Assembly (NCBI RefSeq): GCF_900156655.1
Contig: NZ_FTOG01000004.1
Span: forward strand, 220,376 to 284,375
Length of the DNA stretch: 64,000 nt
Direction: 5' to 3'
DNA from: Rhodobacter aestuarii
GTDB taxonomy: Bacteria > Pseudomonadota > Alphaproteobacteria > Rhodobacterales > Rhodobacteraceae
The notes under the pieces are model-generated. The model worked only from the letters and a program-made list of their open reading frames with translations. It searched no databases and had not been told where the DNA came from. Shown here piece by piece: positions 60,395-64,000 of the stretch (positions are counted from its first letter, which is position 1; each line of letters opens with the position of its first letter). The translations under genes were made by a program, and so were the position numbers.

Positions 60395-61579
60395 TCAGAC
60401 GCCAGCGTCGATGATCGCGCGGGCCAGCAGCGGCACCGTTTTCGTGTTCAGGCCAGCGATATTGAGCCGCGAGTCGCCCACCATATAGATGGCGTTATCG
60501 ACGCGCATTTTCTCAACCGCCTCCGGGCTCGCCCCAAGGCGCGAGAACATGCCACGGTGACGGGCCAAGAAGTCGAACCGATCCGAGTTCGACAGTTGGC
60601 GCAGTTCTGCGGCGAGTTGTTCGCGCAGGCCCAGCATGCCATTGCGCACCTCTTCCAGCTCGGCCATCCAGTCGGCTTTCAAGGTGGCATCGGTCAGGAC
60701 CATCGTCACCAGACGCGCGCCGTGATCGGGCGCGAAAGAGTAGTTCTGGCGGTTCAGATAGGCGAGTGTGCCTTGCGTCACGTCTTTGCTGGCCGCATCG
60801 CTCAGCACCATCAGGCAGCCGGTGCGTTCGCGGTAGATGCCGAAGTTTTTCGAGCACGAGGCTGCAATCATCACCTCGGGCAGACGCGAGGCAATCAACC
60901 GGGTGCCCGCGGCATCGTCTTCAAGACCATCGCCAAAGCCCTGATAGGCAAGGTCGATCATCGGCACGGCGCCTTTGGCCTCCAAAAGGTCCGCCACTGC
61001 GCCCCATTGCTCGAGCGTCAGGTTCGCACCGGTCGGGTTGTGGCAGCAGCCGTGCAGTAGCACCACATCGCCCGCTTTCACCGCCTGAAGGTCTTCCATC
61101 ATCGTGTCAAAGGCGACCGCGCGGGCGTCATTGTCGAAATAACGGTAGAGTTTGTACTCCTGCTTCATGAAAGCGAGGATCGACAGGTGGTTCGGCCACG
61201 TCGGGTTGGAGACCCAGACGGTCATATCCGGGTTCGCCATCCGCGCCAGTTCAAATGCCTGACGGCAGGCACCGGTGCCACCGACGGTGGCAAGGCAGGC
61301 CAAACGGTCGGCCGGGTAGTCCGCACCCAACACCATTTCCGCCATCGCCGCGTGGAACGCCGGTTCCCCTGCGAGTGCGGTGTAGCTTTTCGAGGTTTCG
61401 GCTTCCCAAAGCTGTTTTTCGGCGGTTTTGATCGCGCGCATCACCGGGGTCAGCCCGTCGGCGTTTTTGTACACACCAACGCCGAGATCGACCTTCTCGG
61501 GGCGCGGATCAGCCCGATACTGACCCATTAGGGCCAGGATCTTATCCGGGGCTTGAGCTTTGAGGGAATTGAACATCAT
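60395..61579 (-). CDS. Aromatic amino acid/aspartate aminotransferase (class I)
   Basis: A 394-residue fold type I PLP aminotransferase of the Tyr/Asp subgroup I-alpha. Characteristic parts are LGVGVYKNADG, HGCCHNPTGANL, and the lysine in ASCSKNFGIYRERTG near residue 245, with the Arg of SRLNIAGL at the C-terminus. It moves the amino group between aspartate, phenylalanine or tyrosine and 2-oxoglutarate. Coupled to the upstream sulfurtransferase gene by a four-base overlap (start at 61579). Confidence 0.93.
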   Translation of the reverse strand: MMFNSLKAQAPDKILALMGQYRADPRPEKVDLGVGVYKNADGLTPVMRAIKTAEKQLWEAETSKSYTALAGEPAFHAAMAEMVLGADYPADRLACLATVGGTGACRQAFELARMANPDMTVWVSNPTWPNHLSILAFMKQEYKLYRYFDNDARAVAFDTMMEDLQAVKAGDVVLLHGCCHNPTGANLTLEQWGAVADLLEAKGAVPMIDLAYQGFGDGLEDDAAGTRLIASRLPEVMIAASCSKNFGIYRERTGCLMVLSDAASKDVTQGTLAYLNRQNYSFAPDHGARLVTMVLTDATLKADWMAELEEVRNGMLGLREQLAAELRQLSNSDRFDFLARHRGMFSRLGASPEAVEKMRVDNAIYMVGDSRLNIAGLNTKTVPLLARAIIDAGV

Positions 61580-62433
61580 GCTTCTCCGGTTGCGACCTTG
61601 AGGTCGTTAAACATGCCCCATTCGGCCCAGGCCCCGTCGTAAACGGCATGGTCGCGATGGCCGATGCGTTCGAGCGCGAAAGCCAAGAGCGCCGCATTGA
61701 CGCCCGAGCCGCAGGTGGTGATGGCGGGTTTTGACAAATCCACCCCGGCGGCTTCGAAAATCGCGCGCAGCTCTTCGGGGGATTTCATCGTGCCGTTTTC
61801 AGTCAGCACCGTATCCCAAGGCACGTTTTTCGAGCCGGGGATATGGCCTTGGCGCAGACCGGGGCGCGGCTCGGGCTCAGCGCCAATGAACCGGCCATGC
61901 GCGCGTGCGTCGATAATTTCATGATCGCCCAGTTTCGAAGCATGGGCCACCTGCGTGACATCCTTCACCAGATGCGCTTGGCGTTGCACCGTGATGTGGC
62001 GGTCGCGCAGCATCGGCGGCATGTCTTCCACTTCGCGCCCTTCGGCGACCCATTTCGGAAGGCCGCCATCCAGCACGGCGACATCCACCTTGCCCATCAG
62101 CCGGAAGGTCCACCACACGCGCGGGGCGGAGAAAATGCCCTTCTGGTCATAGATCACGACCTGATGGCCATCGCCCACGCCCATCGCCCGCATCCGGGAG
62201 ACGAACTTTTCAACTGGCGGGGCCATATGCGGCAGATCAGAGCGGCTATCGCAGATCTCGTCGATGTCGAAGAACCGCGCGCCCGGGATATGCGCCGCAT
62301 CATAGGCGGCTTTCGCATCAATCCCCATTTGCGGCAGGAACCAAGATCCGTCGAGAATACGCAGATCGGGGTCGCGCAGATGCGTCTCCAGCCAGTCTGT
62401 GGAAACGAGCGTTTTCGGGTCGTCCAAAGCCAT
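61576..62433 (-). CDS. sseA: 3-mercaptopyruvate sulfurtransferase-like rhodanese
   Basis: A 285-residue two-domain rhodanese. The active cysteine is Cys241 in TTCGSGVNA, with the loop characteristic of mercaptopyruvate rather than thiosulfate enzymes. The first rhodanese domain lacks a cysteine at the active position. Start is the ATG at 62433 with GGAGG upstream. The pairing with an aminotransferase suggests cysteine degradation: aminotransferase makes mercaptopyruvate, this enzyme takes the sulfur. Confidence 0.9.
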   Translation of the reverse strand: MALDDPKTLVSTDWLETHLRDPDLRILDGSWFLPQMGIDAKAAYDAAHIPGARFFDIDEICDSRSDLPHMAPPVEKFVSRMRAMGVGDGHQVVIYDQKGIFSAPRVWWTFRLMGKVDVAVLDGGLPKWVAEGREVEDMPPMLRDRHITVQRQAHLVKDVTQVAHASKLGDHEIIDARAHGRFIGAEPEPRPGLRQGHIPGSKNVPWDTVLTENGTMKSPEELRAIFEAAGVDLSKPAITTCGSGVNAALLAFALERIGHRDHAVYDGAWAEWGMFNDLKVATGEA

Positions 62434-62496
62434 CGCATGCCCTCCAGTCATCGCTTCGTGCTTAGACTCGCGCGCTGATGGGGGCAAGGCCAAGCC

Positions 62497-62970
62497 TCAG
62501 CTGTGTTGCTTCAGAAGGCGTTGTTTTTGACGGTTCCAGTCGCGTTTCGCTTCCGTCTCGCGTTTGTCGGCAACCTTCTTGCCCTTGGCGATGCCCAGCT
62601 TCAGCTTCACCCGGCCCTTGTCGTTGAAATACATCGACAGCGGCACAAGCGTCATGCCTTCGCGCCCAATCGCTGCCCAAAGCCGCGCCAGTTCGCGTTT
62701 GGAGACAAGCAGCTTGCGGGGGCGACGTTCTTCATGACCAAAGACGCCCGCTTCCTTATAGGCCGCGATATAAGAGTTGATCAGCCACAACTCGCCATTC
62801 TCGACCGAGGCATAGCTCTCGGCGATGTTCGATTGCCCAACGCGCAGGCTTTTCACCTCAGAGCCCATCAAAACGATCCCCGTCTCAAGGTCGTCTTGAA
62901 TAGCATAATGGTAACGCGCCTGCCGGTTTTCGGCGATCAGCTTGGAGTTGGGATCAGATTTCTTGGCCAT
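62497..62970 (-). CDS. smpB: SsrA-binding protein SmpB
   Basis: A 157-residue protein that delivers tmRNA to stalled ribosomes. The oligonucleotide-binding barrel is recognisable from [20 protein letters not shown] and [18 protein letters not shown], followed by the basic C-terminal tail. It is the last member of the minus-strand group with sseA and the aminotransferase, 63 bases from sseA. Functionally complementary to arfB at 3427-3849. Confidence 0.95.
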   Translation of the reverse strand: MAKKSDPNSKLIAENRQARYHYAIQDDLETGIVLMGSEVKSLRVGQSNIAESYASVENGELWLINSYIAAYKEAGVFGHEERRPRKLLVSKRELARLWAAIGREGMTLVPLSMYFNDKGRVKLKLGIAKGKKVADKRETEAKRDWNRQKQRLLKQHS

Positions 62971-63055
62971 GGTCTGGCTGAGATAGGCGAGCAGGGGCGT
63001 TATGTCCAGTGCGGCACCAAGGTGCTGGACAGGACGGCAGGGCCGCAGTAGCGCC

Positions 63056-63071
63056 GTATATAGGAGTATAC
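63056..63071 (+). promoter_or_regulatory. Small hairpin enclosing the ribosome binding site of the channel gene
   Basis: GTATA and TATAC flank TAGGAG, so the Shine-Dalgarno sits in the loop of a short stem just before the ATG at 63074. It could modulate translation; five AU-rich base pairs is weak. Confidence 0.35.
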
Positions 63072-63073
63072 AG

Positions 63074-63514
63074 ATGGTGCTTCAGATCTTCATCGGCTCG
63101 GTCATGATTCTGGCCAATGTGCTTGCCGCAGGCTTGGCGGCCTGGATCATGGAGTGGGGCTTTTCGCGCCTTCATGGCTGGCTCTTGCGCGAGCCGCATC
63201 GCCCCAAATTGCTGATGGTGCTTTTGGTCGTATCGCTCTGGGCGATGGGGGTGGTCACCGTAGGCGTCTGGCTTTGGGCGATCTGCTTCCGGCTCTTAGG
63301 CGTGTTCCACACGATGGAGGCGGCGGTCTATTTCTCGCTCACCTCCTATACGACGCTGGGCTATGGCGATGTGATCTTGCCGAAAGACTGGCGTATTCTC
63401 GGCGCGATGACCGGGGCGGGCGGATTCCTCAACTTCGGGATTCTGGCGGCCATGCTGGTCGAAGCCTTGCGGCATGTGCGGCTGAGCCAGTTGCAGGCCT
63501 ATCGGGGCAAGTGA
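63074..63514 (+). CDS. Two-TM potassium channel (ion channel family)
   Basis: A 146-residue channel subunit, expected to form tetramers. An N-terminal helix (about 5-25), a second at about 47-70, the pore loop with the selectivity filter TTLGYGD (93-99), and a final helix near 108-130 are visible. There is no cytoplasmic RCK or cyclic-nucleotide domain. Start is the ATG at 63074 with AGGAG eight bases upstream; the longer frame from 63002 is not supported. It is divergent from smpB. Confidence 0.85.
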   Translation: MVLQIFIGSVMILANVLAAGLAAWIMEWGFSRLHGWLLREPHRPKLLMVLLVVSLWAMGVVTVGVWLWAICFRLLGVFHTMEAAVYFSLTSYTTLGYGDVILPKDWRILGAMTGAGGFLNFGILAAMLVEALRHVRLSQLQAYRGK

Positions 63515-63598
63515 TTCCGGAAAATCGGGCTTCGGACGTGACGCTGACTCGGGATTTCGCGCCCTTCCCTAAGGTCATCTAAGGATTTTTGCGGATTG

Positions 63599-63614
63599 GG
63601 GAATCGCGATTCCC
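63599..63614. promoter_or_regulatory. 16-base palindrome with two GANTC sites
   Basis: GGGAATCG joins CGATTCCC exactly. It contains GAATC and GATTC, the recognition sequence of the cell-cycle methylase CcrM. It lies 85 bases after the channel gene and 128 bases before the rRNA-type promoter. Methylation-sensitive control is a possible role. Confidence 0.45.
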
Positions 63615-63742
63615 GTGTTGGTCGCGCCGCAACAGCAGGGTGGCGAAGTCTTGGAGCAGATTTTCGCGCGCCTCAGACCCAATGAAAAAAGGGGCTTCGG
63701 CAGGGGCGTGAAAGAAAATGCACGAAGGCGCGAAAAAAGGGG

Positions 63743-63771
63743 TTGCGCGCTGCGGGCAGTCTCCGTAAAAG
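63743..63771 (+). promoter_or_regulatory. Candidate rRNA promoter
   Basis: TTGCGC and TAAAAG with 17 bases between them form a plausible -35/-10 pair. GAAAAAAGGGG abuts the -35 on the upstream side and is repeated 48 bases earlier, like UP elements. The start region then reads GCCCCCTCACCGAAGCGGAA, resembling known Rhodobacterales rRNA promoters by memory. Confidence 0.5.
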
Positions 63772-63907
63772 CCCCCTCACCGAAGCGGAACACACCGCGA
63801 CGGTGCGCCGGACGGGTCGCAAGGCACTGAAAGCGAACGGAAAAATGGAGATGCTGTTGGCTAGCAGCGCCGCGAGTGATTGGCGCTACTGGTTGATTTT
63901 GTTTCCT

Positions 63908-63919
63908 TGCTCTTTGACA
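63908..63919 (+). promoter_or_regulatory. boxA-like antitermination element
   Basis: TGCTCTTTGACA is close to the boxA consensus (TGCTCTTTAACA) used by Nus factors in rRNA leaders. It is followed by GAAGAGATATGTGGGCGG, a pattern known in front of 16S rRNA in related bacteria. Direction is rightward, toward the window edge. Confidence 0.7.
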
Positions 63920-64000
63920 TTGATGGATATCTGAAGAGATATGTGGGCGGTTTGGGCGCGAATGCGACTGCGAACCGAGACATATCGGCGCTCTAGCTTC

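Larger units (their letters stand above)
63515..64000 (+). other. Non-coding stretch that looks like the leader of an rRNA operon
   Basis: No convincing gene lies in these 486 bases. They contain a 16-base palindrome, two GAAAAAAGGGG repeats, a promoter-like pair, a boxA-like element and then ATGTGGGCGG followed by sequence as found before 16S rRNA genes of Rhodobacterales. The window ends before a 16S start can be seen. An ORF on the minus strand at 63575-63793 looks like noise. Confidence 0.7.

Noticed and set aside
63575..63793. 72-residue minus-strand ORF in the region after the channel gene
   Set aside because: No ribosome binding site, overlaps promoter-like elements on the other strand, Cys-rich noise-like composition.

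Overview
The window is GC-rich chromosomal DNA from an alphaproteobacterium, most likely a member of the Rhodobacterales (Rhodobacter/Paracoccus-like). The inference rests on the short, nearly cysteine-free ribosomal protein L36, the def-def-fmt order, a large HAAT-type ABC transporter cluster with two acyl-CoA ligases, a DinB polymerase with an N-terminal zinc ribbon, and a final stretch that looks like the leader of an rRNA operon. Genes are packed tightly, with many ATGA or TGATG overlaps. I see no prophage, insertion sequence, integrase, CRISPR array or plasmid gene; this is core-type chromosome rather than an island.

Region by region. 1-659: start of a PiT phosphate transporter, cut by the window edge. 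746-3849 (minus): coupled operon of ArfB ribosome rescue hydrolase, class III PLP enzyme, APH-type kinase and Nudix hydrolase. 3913-5925: dienoyl-CoA reductase, divergent from a LysR regulator (6178-7083). 7114-9484 (minus): CinA-like protein, GNAT acetyltransferase and secreted OmpA-domain protein. 9597-10406: methionine aminopeptidase. 10470-19442 (minus): eight-gene uptake and activation cluster (long-chain acyl-CoA synthetase, LivG, LivH, a small membrane protein, LivM, LivJ, LivF, phenylacetate-CoA ligase-like). 19631-22251 (plus): hybrid histidine kinase and OmpR-type response regulator. 22352-24822: ispH and rnhA, then lrgAB. 25008-31446 (plus): SMC, YbjN-like protein, RidA, glycerophosphodiesterase and a FemAB/GNAT-like protein. 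31466-34446: peroxiredoxin divergent from an FAD reductase, rsmD and a HAD phosphatase.

34529-34793 (minus): tRNA-Val(GAC) and rpmJ. 34953-35825: N-formylglutamate amidohydrolase. 35827-39823 (minus): dinB and clpB. 40031-41011: a small unknown protein and pyrF. 41091-43016 (minus): a small membrane protein, then NfeD, SPFH/stomatin and two small membrane proteins. 43128-44306 (minus): PatB/MalY C-S lyase. 44497-46440 (plus): def, a deformylase paralogue lacking active-site residues, and fmt. 46447-52849: unknown protein, MltB-like transglycosylase, type I secretion adaptor and ATPase, mlaA-mlaC. 52905-55157 (minus): PBP1A. 55416-57128 (plus): PII protein and ammonium transporter. 57205-60274 (minus): EmrB, EmrA and MarR. 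60395-62970 (minus): aromatic aminotransferase, sulfurtransferase and smpB. 63074-63514 (plus): two-TM potassium channel. 63515-64000: no gene, but promoter-like elements and a boxA expected just before a 16S rRNA gene.

Functionally the genes are mostly housekeeping: translation initiation and rescue, N-terminal formyl cycling, peptidoglycan and outer-membrane maintenance, nitrogen sensing and chromosome organisation. The least understood parts are the deformylase paralogue without its zinc cysteine or catalytic glutamate, the kinase plus PLP-enzyme pair, the small membrane protein inside the Liv cluster, the type I secretion pair with no substrate nearby, and several strong inverted repeats in promoter regions.
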